Part shown: positions 32,501 to 46,133 of the stretch, in pieces | Numbering within the stretch: the stretch's first letter is position 1 | Layout of the letters: every line of letters begins with the position of its first letter | Origin: Apostichopus japonicus | Taxonomy: Eukaryota > Echinodermata > Holothuroidea > Aspidochirotida > Stichopodidae | Reading direction: 5' to 3' | DNA: 64,000 nt | Assembly (NCBI RefSeq): GCF_037975245.1 | Contig: NC_092561.1 | Location: forward strand, 248,001 to 312,000 | Notes under the pieces: generated by a model | What the model saw: only the letters and a program-made list of their open reading frames with translations | Databases searched by the model: none | Told to the model about the DNA's origin: nothing | Position numbers and translations under genes: made by a program

Positions 32501-35500
32501 TAGTTGCAGGGTTAGTTTTGAAAATGCTTTTATCGAAGAAATTTTAAGATAAATGATAAAATCTAAGTTTGCTTCCCTTGGTGACCTATGTTAACGGGTA
32601 ACCTATATTTGGTATTTATCATTTTCAGACTTTCAATGTTTGGCTTAATAGATGGACGATTCTAATTTTGTCCCCCACATATTCACTGTTTGTCACATGG
32701 TTTAATGCTATTAGATGAATGTTAGGACATTAACGGACTAAGGAGTTTCTACGGAGATGAAGTGGTAACTGAAACTTTTATCTTATCACGTATGTGGAGT
32801 GCTAAATGAAATGGGGGTGATTGTACATGTTACTATCGCGATGAAGTATGTGGAAATAGTGTCTGTGTCTGCACCTGTTTTGTATTTTGAGTGAGGACTT
32901 GAACAAGACTTTATATAATTCATTTTGAAGTATCACCATGTCCTCAGAAGAATGAAGTTGTTAAATGGTATTGTTAAGGTTAGGGTACGTTGATTTTGAA
33001 GAATGAAAACAAAAAAGAACAACGGGGTCCTCAGTCTGAATATAAAACACACATGTGTGTCTGTTTGTGTTTATAAATATAACTATACAATATTTCGCTA
33101 ACAATATTACAACGTTGTCTAAAGAAACAAAATAGAATGATACATCGAAGCTTTGGGAATTTTAATATTATTGAAAGCAGTCATCTGAGCTTGGTCAACA
33201 ATAAACTCACGTATTGTGTTTTGTGTCATATTATTCTTGATACCAAAAACTTGTGAATGAAATAAAACACTAATTTATTCCTATTGAATGTTTTTTTGAG
33301 GTTTTCCATTTTGAATGTACCCCCCAAATATTGTTTTCCTGAAACAAGTGTTTTAACATTATGTAAATAACATTATACGCATATGTTAATTAAACAACGC
33401 ACCGGAAAAGGTCTCCTTTTGTATACTTCTCAACGTAAAGTAAAGCTGTATGCTTTTCAGAATTGCATAGAGCAAACGTGTGAAGAAACATTAAGTGGTG
33501 GTGATAAGGGCACTCGTTCATCTTTAAATTAATAATTCAGATATTTGGTTATCAATTAGAGACAAGAAAAAAATCCTTCTTCAGAGGAGTATTTGATTAC
33601 TTTACCTAAATTATAAAGTCTCGCGATAGTTACAGGGTACCCGATAAATTCATCATTTTCACGACAATCTTCGGTATTAAAATGGTTAACAGATGCTTAA
33701 CATATTTTTCTTTATAATATTGGAACCATTTTATTTTGGTTCACTTACTCACAATATCTGAAAATGAACTCTGCCATGACAAAAAGGTTCTTAATCCGCT
33801 TTCGGTAGATAATAATATCACAATGCCGAGTATCACTCAAATAAGAATCTAATTCATCACACTAAGACATCCTGATTTCTCCACCAAATGAAGACTAATG
33901 AGAGAGAGAGAAAAGGGGGGGGGGCAGCTAATAAATCCATTGAGTTTCAACCAGACTCTTTTAATATAAGCAAAGAAACAGATTTCAGCAGCGTATTGGA
34001 AATTTTTAGATATTTTCGACATTTACTTCACCATTGGCAATGAAATTTGATTAGTTAAGAAACTGGACTGCATCGTCATGGGCTACTACAATCGAAGTTA
34101 TGATACAGTTATCAATGGTAACTCAAACAGCTGCTTTAATTCACCTAACGTGCTGACAAATTTGGCTATCAATCTATATGTGTTATAGGTTTAAAGGACA
34201 ATGTTGAAGTTATGCAGAATGTGCAATGTAACAGTACAAAAACACATTAACATAATGATGACAAATTTCTTCTCCATCCCAAATATTTTTTTTTTTTAAT
34301 TTTCGTTTTGCTTTTCAGATTACGGTTTTGACGTGTCTGGTGAATCCCCTCCGTCTGATAAACCTCAAAAAACCAAGATATTTCGGGATAATGGGATGTT
34401 ATACCTCATTTTACACGGTATGAAATTCTAATTTTCTCGTTCCAAAGGGATAGTGTGACACGTATTTCAAAAGCAGAGAACAGCAACTTTAGATAATGTA
34501 CGGACATTACATTCCATAAATGAATTTGTTGTCCTTTAATTTCAGGAAGTTAATAACTAATGATGATTAACTGAGTAGAGGTGGTAACTCCTTAGTGAGA
34601 TGTGACAAATATAGCGCAAGTATGCTTAGGTAATGAAACAATAATTGCTAATCATGTTGTTGCAAAGGCTTTCTCCAAATACTTTTCCTCTATTGGTAGT
34701 ACATTCAGCTAAAAATCTTTCTTCTTCCATTAATCCTTTATATTACTTGGTAAAATTCCGTTCCTTGAACTATTTACTTTTTCTGCAGATAAAATCTATG
34801 AGCAAGTCAATGAACTTAGGCCTAATAAAGCTCCTGATTTGGATGGAATACCTTCTAGGGTTTTCTAGTCCGCTTGTAATGTACTCGTTCCTGCCATTGT
34901 TCATATCTGTAACAATGAATTTCATATTGGAAATTATCCTGATGCACTCAAGGTTACCAAAATCATGGCTTTACTGAAGAAGGGTGACTCTACTCTCCCC
35001 GAAACCTATGGGCCTATATTTTGTTTTAACAAACTTCTGTAGGTTGTTACTGACAAGAGGCTCTTGCAATTTCTTACAAATTATAACATTTTTTTATGAT
35101 TTCCAATTTGGCTTTAGGGAATGTCACTCAACGACCCATGTTTTGTAAGAAACTGTAAATACTATTCGTTCTCTGCTGGATGTGGGGGAAAGGGTTAGGT
35201 TTATTCCATGACGTAAAGAAAGCCTTTGGCACAGTCTATCACTCTGTATTTTGCTTTTAAAGAAGTTATATCACTATGGTGTTCGTGTACGGCATATGAT
35301 ATAATGGCTAGCTATGTACACAACAGAAAGCAATGTATGTATGTTAATGGTACTTACTCTCATTACTTCATTGTTAATACCGGTGTCTCCAAACGATTCG
35401 TCGTGGGACCCCTGCTCTTCCTCACCTAAGACAAAGCGATGCCCAACGTTTCTATACTTGTCTTTTTCCGGATGATACTAATGTTTTCCTGTTTGATAAT

Positions 35501-38500
35501 GATTGCAAACAGTTTATCGATAAGAGTAGCCTATACTCAGACTCCAAGACATGTTAATAGTTGGTTTGAATATAATAAGCTTAACTTCCACTTAGGGAAA
35601 ATAAATGACACCATTTTTCATGTCAGCAGAAAGCAGTCACTCTTGTCGTGATAATTTTCCTTTTAATCGGGTTACAATATGCAAATCGTCTATTGCGAAA
35701 TATTTGGGGTTAATACTTGATGATAAGCTTTATTGGATGAACCACATTAACAATATCTGTAAATCCCTTATTAAGTATATTGGCATTTTGTACAACCTAA
35801 GGGGAATTCTTTCTGAAGCCATTGTAACTCAAAGCTATTATTCTTTTATTTACTCTTAGCTAAGTTTGAAATTTATGGTACAACTAAAAATGTAATTTTA
35901 AAGACCACTTCAAATCCTACAAAAATAGATTAGTATAAGGTACTTACAAACAAACCTATAGACGTTATCCTACTGACCTCTTATACAGAGAAAATAATTT
36001 GTTTATGATAAAAGAGATCCATTCCTACTGTATTTGTAGTTTTGTGTACAATCATTGTAAGAAATAAGTTACCGAATGCTATTCCGGGCTTTAAGCCATT
36101 CTAATGTTTGTAATTATACTCCATGACTACTCGTTATAGGAATGCATTCAAAGAAACGCAGTAGAGCATGAACAATTCCTTCTTAACAATTGTTTTTACG
36201 GCAGTCCCTAACTCAGTCTGTTAAATCTGTAAAGTCTCTTAAGTCTATTAAAAGTAAATTCAAGGATGAACTTCGCAATAATCACCCGTTAGCAAGTTGA
36301 CTCTAAAGTTTGTTCTCTGACTACCTACTTTAAGTCTTTACTATCTTTCTGGCCTGTTTCCTTCTCCCTTCTCTCTTCTATTTTCCCTATCTATTTACTT
36401 CTTGTGACTCTCTGTTTTATCATTATTGTATTGATTTGTGTGTACTTGGTTTTTATTTCTACATGGTCACTAACTTAGATAACAGTATTCTCTGTTTCCT
36501 AGTGCCCTTCATATGTTTAGTTCGAACCGTTTTGCTATATTGTATTTTCATTTGTGTAAACATATGAGAAATCAAACAAAAATGAAATTAAAATTGAAGT
36601 TTGTGTTTAAATTTACACACATATCACTTTACTTTCTTAGGCCGTCTTCACAGAACCACAATCTGTTGCACGTATTCAATCAAAAGCTTAATTGAGACGA
36701 CCAATGCAAATGACAATTGATTTCGGGTTGCAATCATCATTATTGATTTCTAGAAGGAAAAAAAAACAAACAAACAACGTCACACGCAGGAGGAGGATGT
36801 CTGATAAAGGGCGATGCCTACAGTCAAATTACCACTTTCCTTACTGGTTTCAAACCACTTTATCATATTGTCCATAGACCAGTAGGAACCCGGGCCTCCG
36901 CGGGGTGTTAGAACTCCGTTGGGGCTGTAATTTCTTTTGACCCATATGGACGTCCGAATTCTTTGTCATTGTCTAACCTTTTGTGGTGTATCCATTTATT
37001 TGTTCATTAAGAGTTGTTGGGCCATACTGACATTGGCAATGCGAATATATAGGATCTTTTAACAATTAACTAAATTTTTAATCAGTTTACTAGGGCATGC
37101 CACCATTCCGTATAAACTATGAGGAAGCTTGACAATTGTGTTCATGTGTTTATTCCTGTCCGTTGACTCGTTGACTCGTTGACTTCAAAGTATACGGTAC
37201 TTTGACTCATGTTTTCATTTGTTTTACAGACCTTTCACGTGAATTTATACGGGATCTTCTCGAGGTGGAACAAATACCTCTAAATGAACATCAACAGAAA
37301 TTAATTGAGGATAAGATCAAAGGATTTTACCGTCGTATTATAGACCATCCGGCTTTAACAAACGACCGAGTTATTTTTGCACCGAAGCACCCGGACTTTC
37401 AGCATCTCATACCTGATGATTCGAGGGAGCTATCTTATCCAAGCGATCGATTGGTAAGTACACTTCAAAATGAACAACACTCGTGTCCGGAACCACTTAG
37501 AGATCTTTCGAAGGAAGATGACGATTCATACGTCACTACTTCCTATCCGAGTTTGGCAAGTTACACTTGATATGCTCTTACGTCTGCTGTGAGAGCAAGG
37601 TTTGCCTAAATGGGTCTCTAGAACCCCGGAGGTTACATAGAAGGCCCACTATGCTGCCAGTATTATGCAAGAGGTCTTGTTTATGAGTTTGTTTGATGTC
37701 ATTTGTTTTGTTCGATGAATCATTTGTATGGACCGCATAATGATCTGTATGTTTAAAAATAGAATGTAAACTTAACTACTAACGTATGTCGTGCAAAGGA
37801 CTGATCTTGTTCAATTAGAGGAAATTGATGCGAGATTGACAGAGTTAAACTTGAAACCCTAGAAATGATTGTTGACAAACGACTATTACGCCCTTATTCA
37901 ATACCTAAGTATTTGTGCTAAAGATTGTCCGTGATAATATAATTCTTAGGAGGTTACTGTTATAATAGAAAGGCCACATTAGGAAGGCAAAGTCCCAACA
38001 TAATGCCAATAACTGAATTTTACCAGAAAGTTTCAAGAAAAATCAGTTTAAACTGACAACGCGACACATCAAATGAGTTAGAGGTAGTTTCTTAGGAATC
38101 CTTACTCTAAATTTTCAATAAAGTACTTTTCTGGTGAGCTTAGGATCTGAAAACCATGCAGTAAGCTGTACCCATGATCCAAAAAAAAAATTGTATACTG
38201 TATATATTTATATTCGGAAGCAAATGTAGAGATATTATTTTCTTAATGTCACAGCATTATCAACATTTACAACCAACAAAATAAGAATATTCTGGAAAAA
38301 CAAAAATGTAGGAACGCATTGTGCCAAAAAAGCGATAATGATTTCCTCGGTAGCCACTAAATACCCCTGTAATACAGTCAAGTGATCCAACGATTCGATT
38401 AATAGCTCATCACATACAGATTAATGATGTATGCAGGTGCGTAGACAGGCCGGGACACAGGGTGTAGGGCTGTGTCGGCTTCTGTGTCCATCATCCAGCT

Positions 38501-38975
38501 GAGCCACCACCATGATTACAACAACAATCACAGGATGCAGGACACGATTATTGTGCCATCCTTACATTGTTGGTGCCCCTGCTTAAACTGGTGATGCTCC
38601 TCCAACTCGGAATTCCTGGCTGCGGGCCTGTCTTTATCTGATGTTATAGATTGTATCACTATAATAATAGGGCTGAAGGAAGACATTTCCGCTACTCCAA
38701 TGAAAAAAATGTTACCACACAACTCCGTTTGGTCTCTTTTTTAAAGCGAAACATGTTATAGAGGAATTTTACACGAATCTGGCTAAAGGCACTATTTCAG
38801 TTTGGGTTTGTATCAAATTCAACTGTTACTTGATGTCCCAAAAGTTCCTATAATAGTCACATATTTTTCATCAGCTCAGTTTTATCAGAGACCTACACAG
38901 TGTAGTGAGGTTCTAAGACTTGCTTTTCAAAATTGGTTTCGCAGACATTGTAAAGTTGCTTCCGAATGTACGGTC

Positions 38976-39012
<37 letters not shown>

Positions 39013-42000
39013 GTGGAGAGAGAGTTGGTTGGTTGGCGTCTATCTTGGCGCAGAGTGCTCTATGTCCAGTGGACAGAGCAGAATATATGTTGTGCTGTTG
39101 TCTGATGATCGCTAAAACGCGTGAAACTCCGAGTAACAACTACTAGTGTTACACTAGTCTCAACTAGTATCAACATATATATATTTTTTAATTATAATAA
39201 ACTTTGCCTTTTGTTTTGAAGGGGAAACGAAGTGGGCCAATGCAGAAGGAAACCTGCAGCAGCACAAGTTCTTGGGTTCATCTGAACAGAGGAGAGACTA
39301 TAGATTACAAAACACTTCAACTTTATGGAAATCAGCACTTCAGGGTGACGGAATGCACGGATCATAGAAGTCCATGTAAACATATCTCATCGGGGTAAAT
39401 TTCTTTCGTCTGTTGAAATGTAATGATCTCAACCTTTTTGGGGGGTTAATGTGTGATCTTAATGTGTCCCATCGTGGTGTTAGTTACCCTCTGCTGTTTC
39501 CTCCATACTTCCCTTTGATAACACTCATGCAGTGTTAATACTGAGTACAGTTCTGGTATAGGGCATATATAGAAATTAGGGAAAGGACTACAACTGCCAT
39601 CTTCGGAACAAATGAAGGAGACGAACAACGTCTCTAATTGAAAATGTAAGAAGAAAAGGGAAACATCTTGCTCCATTTGGGAGGAACCATTTTACTATTG
39701 TACTATTACATCAATATATGATGTCATAGTGCCACTATAGATGAATTGGCGTACTTTCCCTTTGCTTTCATTTAATATCTGCAGGGGGACGTCCTTAACG
39801 TTGTTGTGAATTAGAAACAAGTGCCAATAGTATACGATAACTTTACTATAATAGGATCAGCATTGGTATAACAATGCAATAAATAAATAAACCAGACGCG
39901 TTGGGCTCAGTCATGGAGCTAATATAGAAAAAGATATATATAAGAGATGGCGAATTGTTCATCATACGCATTTCTATGACATATAAATAAATGATGATAA
40001 TACATTTGCTTTAAATTTATACCCAAGAGTGATGCATTTTCATGATTTCAAGAGGGTTTTTTTCACACAGAGGATAATGAATGTAACACCTGTATTTATG
40101 TACTAAAACGTCAGGAAAAAGCTCTTTTCATCTAAGTTTTGAGAGTTAGGCGAAGGGTACAATTAATCATGGAAAAAGAAGAAGAAATTGGACAGAGCTG
40201 ATGTTACTTCTTAAATTATATCGCTGCCCACGTGTGCAGTGCCGTTGGAGTTTCTGATATCAATAAGGTGTCGAAGATGGCTTTCAATGGGCAATGCATC
40301 AACCTCTCCTGTCACTTCACGCTCGCTTTCCCACCTTCTATGACTGCTCAAATAATCGCTAACTAGTTTTAATTTCCGAGTGCATATTTTGACAGTTGTC
40401 AAACAGGTCACTCAAATATGATGACAGAAGAAGTTATATTATTGATAACAGAAATATGTGAATGCTGTTTACATGAAATCAAAACCAAGCATAGGAAATA
40501 GAAACTAATTGTAAATAGCTACTGCCGTCAAGTACGTACGACCAATGATCTCTATGACGAGCGGAGGTATCTTACCTACTGGCACCCAACTATCTTGTTA
40601 CATGGTTACGGAGTGTGATGTCAATAATTACCAGAACACGCAAGAAACCTGGCATCTTCATCTCCAAGTTTCACACATTCAACAATCCAATTATACATTT
40701 GTTTTGAACGTTGCATGCATGGGCGGCGATCATGGGGGGGACGGGGGGGACATGTCCCCCCCAATATTTTAGGTGGGGGGATATAGTATCAAATATCCCT
40801 CCCAATATTTGGTGGCATAGTATTTTTTTAGCATATGTTTTGTAATTTTTAATGATATCGCTAGTAGTTTCAAAATAGAAAATGCTTAGATGTAACTTAC
40901 AAGGCCTGGGAAGTGCCATTTCCAGCGATCTGGGAGGCATTTTCGGCCAAATTTTTCTTTTGCGCTTCGCGCCAACTTATGGTGGCGCTACGCTTAGAAA
41001 GTCTGGGTACAAGCTTTGCCCCTCCCTTGGCAAATTCCTCGCAAGGGGCCTGTCTAACCGTGTCACAATTTGTTACTATATATGACCGAAAGTAGCTTTT
41101 ACTTTTTTTTTTCGAAATGAATAGCTCTAGACGGACCGCATCCGTAATGAAATTTGGTTTGCCTCTTGTGTATGAGTGTAAGTACGTACAATCATATGTA
41201 TGATCCACATCCATATGGGTTCACTGGGTTTCCATTTAGCCTGTTTCCTACAAGATTTCTAACCGCAGGTGCCGGTAGCCAAGGGAGGGGGGGGGGTGAA
41301 GGGTGGAGACCGCCCTCCCCCTCGAGCATATTTTTTGGGGTATTTTCTATGATATCGAAGTTTTATAGTTGCCGTTATAAGAGGTTTTAATATTTTTACA
41401 CCAATAATTTGACTGTGTCTGAATTTTCGAAAATTCCTTGACCAACATTCTTCATCATACTTCCCTCTACTCGTGAAATTTTGACCGGTCTGTTAGGGGT
41501 TGAGGTTTTTTTTTCTATATTGGTTGTCCATAGATGAAATTTTGCGCAACATTATGGGTATGTTTTGAAGTGAATTTATTATTCAAATTCTGAACAAATA
41601 ATGGGCTTAAAACCTTGAAAAGTGGGGCTTACGGGTATTGTGGGGCGTTATTACCTACAAAAGCAATGATCCACAGGACATGCAATGAGGTCGAACATGA
41701 TGTGTGACTGGTGACAATCTTGAAAAAAGGTTATGAATGAATGAAAAAAAACTATTAGGAAAAACTTGGTTCTCATGCAAAAGTGTACATCTGGTTTCAA
41801 GCCCGAGAAGTGCCATTTCCGGTGATCTGGGGTGCTATCAAAACCAGAAATTTTCTTGTACGCTGCGCGCCAACCAATGGTGGCGCTCCGCTTTGATAGT
41901 AATTCGCCTGCATCCAAGCAAATGTCCCCCCCCAATATTTGAAACAGATCGCCGCCCCTGGTTGCATGGATAACTTTGTTAGAAATGGGTTTTTTCTCTC

Positions 42001-42511
42001 TCTCAAACACGTGTTACCGGGTGGAGGAAGCGTGATCATGTATAGTGCAAACATTTCTCAGATCAGCTGGATTAGTCACAAGTTAAACACGTTTAAACTG
42101 AAAGTTCAGATGAAAAACAAAACACACAGGCATGGCTTATATCGTTTACCAATAGTTTATATCACAATTTTCTAAAGAACATAGTCATTTCTTAACTTTC
42201 TCAAAGGGATATTTGACATTACATGACATTAAACAACAACGACTGCGTTCACAGAAGCAATGGCCAAAGGCAGTGGAAGGAAACTTTGCGAACACAGCTT
42301 ATCAAAAATAAATGAACATAACCGTTGTTGGTAGATTGTAGTACTATTTTTGCAATTTTATTTTCTCTTCAGATATCACTCCCTATGTGTACAAAAGACA
42401 ACATGGGTAATGGCCTACTTAGTTGACAGTGACGTGCCATCCGGTTTGAGGTGGGACTGGATATCGGTGCCATCTTGCTGTGCTTGTGCTGTTTCAGAGA
42501 TCGCGCTGTAA
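26182..42511 (+). CDS. Spätzle/neurotrophin-like ligand gene A (six exons, spliced span)
   Basis: Exons 26182-26263, 29945-29980, 34319-34417, 37230-37453, 39222-39394 and 42373-42511 join in agreeing phases into 753 nt, 250 residues and a stop. Layout: signal peptide (1-28), acidic/basic propeptide (29-147), Gly-Lys-Arg dibasic site (148-150), and a mature domain of about 100 residues with seven cysteines (159, 192, 199, 210, 240, 241, 243). The end Trp-x-x-Ile-x-Val-Pro-Ser-Cys-Cys-x-Cys is the Spätzle form of the neurotrophin cystine knot; vertebrate neurotrophins have Cys-x-Cys and six cysteines. The extra cysteine may form an inter-chain bond. Such ligands are secreted, cleaved and bind Toll or Trk-type receptors; the receptor here is unknown. 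Introns carry SINEs, a MITE, a LINE fragment and a hAT-type element. Paralogues B and C lie downstream on the other strand. Confidence 0.85.
28681..28936 (-). mobile_element. tRNA-derived SINE copy 1, with (AT)n tail
   Basis: On the minus strand a tRNA-like core (28789-28857) has A box TAGTGGTTAGG, an anticodon-like stem-loop, and B box GGTTCGAATCC. Following in element orientation is a tail with TTTCACTG and ATTTTCCAACTC, then (AT)n (28694-28736). A 5' extension containing GGTTTCGAACCTCTGGACAT is shared with other copies. The sequence lies in intron 1 of gene A. Confidence 0.8.
29105..29282 (-). mobile_element. tRNA-derived SINE copy 2
   Basis: Second copy in the same orientation, with A box, B box and flanks as in copy 1. 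A CACTC/CACTCCACC duplication interrupts the end of the tRNA-like part. Confidence 0.8.
29283..29392. repeat. (AT)n with TTATTGATAT interruptions
   Basis: AT dinucleotide runs broken three times by TATTATTGATAT. It lies between oppositely oriented SINE pieces. Confidence 0.9.
29384..29503 (+). mobile_element. tRNA-derived SINE fragment, plus strand, with (AT)n tail
   Basis: Starts within the B-box half (GTGGTTCGAATCCCGGTGGA), continues through the SINE tail TTTTTCACTGTTCTTGATTT and ends in (AT)n at 29463-29503. The A-box half is missing. Confidence 0.75.
29945..29980 (+). CDS. Gene A exon 2
   Basis: A 36-nt exon between acceptor TATATCAACAG and donor GTATGT. It encodes Arg-Cys-Met-Leu-Gln-Arg-Ser-Asn-Ser-Asn-Glu with split codons at both ends (phase 1 in, phase 1 out). 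Short, so accepted mainly because it links exons 1 and 3 in phase. Confidence 0.6.
31365..31609. mobile_element. Fold-back MITE, copy 2 (inverted, shortened)
   Basis: Matches copy 1 in reverse orientation: it starts with CGATACACACAGAGAACACA and ends TTTGTGAATCGGCT. The inverted arm is shortened near the centre. Located in intron 2 of gene A. Confidence 0.75.
34319..34417 (+). CDS. Gene A exon 3: propeptide
   Basis: A 99-nt exon after a strong pyrimidine tract (TTGCTTTTCAG) and before donor GTATGA. It encodes 32 residues plus split codons, including GESPPSDKPQKTK and a hydrophobic MLYLIL stretch. Phases match exons 2 and 4. Confidence 0.75.
34640..36310 (+). pseudogene. Degenerate LINE reverse transcriptase (Jockey/CR1 type)
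   Basis: Successive fragments in shifting frames show the order of a non-LTR retrotransposon RT: IANHVVAKAFSKYF, NELRPNKAPDLDGIPSR, a FQFGFR block, a KKAFGTVYH (palm) block, NRKQCMYVNG, GVS..GPLLFL, FPDDTNVF (FADD box with Ala to Pro), and YLGLILDDKLYW. The end is LKSIKSKFKDELRN-like. Many stops and frameshifts mean it is dead. It lies in the sense orientation in intron 3 of gene A. Confidence 0.85.
36795..36885 (+). mobile_element. SINE 5'-end fragment
   Basis: Sequence GATGCCTACAGTCAAATTAC followed by a CCTTACTGGTTTCAAACCAC segment and a TCCATAG end matches, with changes, the 5' extension of the tRNA-derived SINE copies at 28,860-28,930. The tRNA-like core itself is missing or decayed. Confidence 0.5.
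37230..37453 (+). CDS. Gene A exon 4: main propeptide
   Basis: A 224-nt exon (acceptor TTTGTTTTACAG, donor GTAAGTA), completing Asp73 and encoding 74 residues that end in phase 0 at Asp-Arg-Leu. Highly charged with an amphipathic helix-like segment (EFIRDLLEVEQ) and a conserved-looking HPDFQHLIPDD. It directly precedes the processing-site exon. Confidence 0.85.
39222..39394 (+). CDS. Gene A exon 5: processing site and first half of cystine knot
   Basis: A 173-nt exon starting in phase 0 with Gly-Lys-Arg, the likely prohormone cleavage site. It carries Cys 1-3 of the knot (KETCSSTSSWV, FRVTEC, SPC). Cys1-Cys2 spacing is 33 and Cys2-Cys3 is 7. Donor GTAAAT; it ends with two bases that join exon 6 to encode Gly205. 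Confidence 0.88.
40718..41960. mobile_element. Non-autonomous hAT-type transposon
   Basis: Terminal inverted repeats CATGGGCGGCGATC and (inverted) CAGGGGCGGCGATC, with identical 8-bp flanks GTTGCATG at 40710-40717 and 41961-41968. CA-G-GG termini and 8-bp duplications are the hallmark of hAT elements. Subterminal C/G-rich inverted blocks (GGGGGGACATGTCCCCCC) are present. The two ends share longer imperfect inverted stretches (GAAGTGCCATTTCC at about 40910 and 41807 are direct copies). No transposase frame. Located in intron 5 of gene A. Confidence 0.85.
42373..42511 (+). CDS. Gene A exon 6: second half of cystine knot
   Basis: A 139-nt terminal exon after acceptor TTTTCTCTTCAG. In the phase left by exon 5 it reads Tyr-His-Ser-Leu-Cys-Val-Gln-Lys, then Trp-Asp-Trp-Ile-Ser-Val-Pro-Ser-Cys-Cys-Ala-Cys, and stops with TAA at 42509. 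Cys4 to Cys5 is 30. The other two phases contain stops. Confidence 0.85.
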
Positions 42512-42931
42512 GCGACGGACAAGAGTGCCTATGAATACGTATATGTGTATCGTAAACTGGAAAAGGCTTGTGAAAGATGTTTCTTCTCATAAACAAAAAG
42601 TTTTGTATTTCCTTCTACAAGAGAATTGATATTACGCAGTTCCAGAAACATCTGAAGGAGTTGTTCAGTTGTAAGGACAACAAACGAATATTGTAAATGT
42701 TTGAACTTCTTCTTAAACATAATGCTCTGGTTAGATTCGGAGAGAAATCATACAATTCACCTGGATATCACGTTAAGTATAGTAATAATTAATTTATTTC
42801 CAAGAATATTCATTCAGAAAGCTCGACTGCAGTACCGTAACGTAACTATTTTAATCATAGATGTGACATTAGGCTGGGTTTACGAAACACTACTGCTCTA
42901 TTATAGTGACCAAGAAATATGCTAGATATTA

Positions 42932-42937
42932 AATAAA
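42932..42937 (+). terminator. Candidate poly(A) signal of gene A
   Basis: AATAAA 421 bp downstream of the gene A stop, on the same strand, before any other feature. Common motif in AT-rich DNA. Confidence 0.4.
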
Positions 42938-44960
<2,023 letters not shown>

Positions 44961-44964
44961 ATAG

Positions 44965-45130
44965 GTTGGAAATTGTTGCTTAATTTTCCATATATATATA
45001 TAAATATGGAACATTAAGCAAAGTGAAACCTTCCAACCGCCACCGAGAATCGAACCAAGGCCCCCGCTTTAGATGCGGACACCCTTACCAAGTGTGATAT
45101 GGACACTGGTTGTATATGCCGATGTTTTTA
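44965..45130 (-). mobile_element. tRNA-derived SINE copy, diverged, with inverted tail duplication
   Basis: On the minus strand a tRNA-like core spans about 45040-45105, with a decayed B box (GGTTCGATTCTCGGTGG) and an A box carrying one change. Next to it, GGTTGGAAATTGTTGCTTAA and TTAAGCAAAGTGAAACCTTC flank a short (AT) core as an inverted repeat, as if two SINE tails face each other. Confidence 0.65.
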
Positions 45131-45664
45131 ACTATTAATTTAAATTTGGATTTAAAGGAAGGATGGAATATTGGTCGTTTCTTTGTAATGTCTTGAGTGG
45201 GTACAGTTTTCAAACTAATAAAAGACAATACTTAGATGAAAAAATAATGAGTCCTTTTTGTCTTTCTTTGTTCAATCATGAAATAAAAAGAAATGTAGAT
45301 AAGGAAGCCTAAGTACCGTAGTGGTACAATGTCATTCAGACTACAATACAAGTTGCATTATATAAGATTTTAAAACTTAACATCGAAAAACAAGAGACTC
45401 GAATGTTCTTAGATCATTCTTGTGCGATAGAAATGTTATTTGGACTTGGTATTTACTAAATATGTTTGTTATACATACCGCATCTTTGTCCCCAACACCC
45501 TCCAATCCTCTAAATGTTCTGTTTGTGATACATAAAGGTCAGGTAGTATGCCTATCACCCTATCACTGAACCTGGTTTCTTCCGAGGGCAGATTGTGCCA
45601 GGTATATGACAGCCCTCCCCCAACCACCCAACCCCCCAACCCCCCAATCCCCAACTCCCCCCCC

Positions 45665-45958
45665 CTAAGCTGAAGTCAAACTGCCGTTGCCTCCTGTGTT
45701 CCATTTTTTCTCTTTTATTTCAGCTTCAATTTGTTCAAAGTTACTGTCTGTATTTTTGCCCATCCTTTTATCCACTGATCTTCTATACTTAAAGAGGTTG
45801 TAACCCGTGCAGCTAGTACAGGATGTTATCCCCTTACACTGACATCCGACAATGAACTCGGCCTTGGTCTTTTCGATTACAATTTTCTTACCCATAATGA
45901 CAATCTTTATTTCTGGCCTCTTAAAGTTGTGTTTAATGGCGAAATCTAGAATTTTGGA
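45665..45958 (-). CDS. Unrecognised exon-like ORF, Lys-rich with Cys cluster
   Basis: On the minus strand an open segment follows a possible acceptor (GAGAGTATAG) at 45959-45960 and runs 97 codons to a TAG at 45665; an in-frame ATG is at 45895. The product is rich in Lys and Glu and contains Gly-Cys-Gln-Cys-Lys and Thr-Ser-Cys-Thr-Ser-Cys (C-x-C-x5-C-x2-C), which could bind metal. The codon pattern looks more gene-like than its surroundings. I do not recognise the family. It could be the last exon of a minus-strand gene or a transposon remnant. Confidence 0.3.
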   Translation of the reverse strand, partial: SKILDFAIKHNFKRPEIKIVIMGKKIVIEKTKAEFIVGCQCKGITSCTSCTGYNLFKYRRSVDKRMGKNTDSNFEQIEAEIKEKKWNTGGNGSLTSA

Positions 45959-46036
45959 CTATACTCTCTCGTGTTTGCCTTTGGCGAAATGGGATCTTTT
46001 GATTTAGTTGACATTCTACTTAACTTTATATTAAAA

Positions 46037-46038
<2 letters not shown>

Positions 46039-46127
<89 letters not shown>
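46039..46127. repeat. (AT)n microsatellite
   Basis: About 89 bp of AT dinucleotides. Confidence 0.95.

Positions 46128-46128
<1 letters not shown>

Positions 46129-46133
<5 letters not shown>

Noticed and set aside
38430..38650. Possible inverted repeat around GACAGGCC
   Set aside because: Only a short match between the two sides, without defined ends or target duplication.
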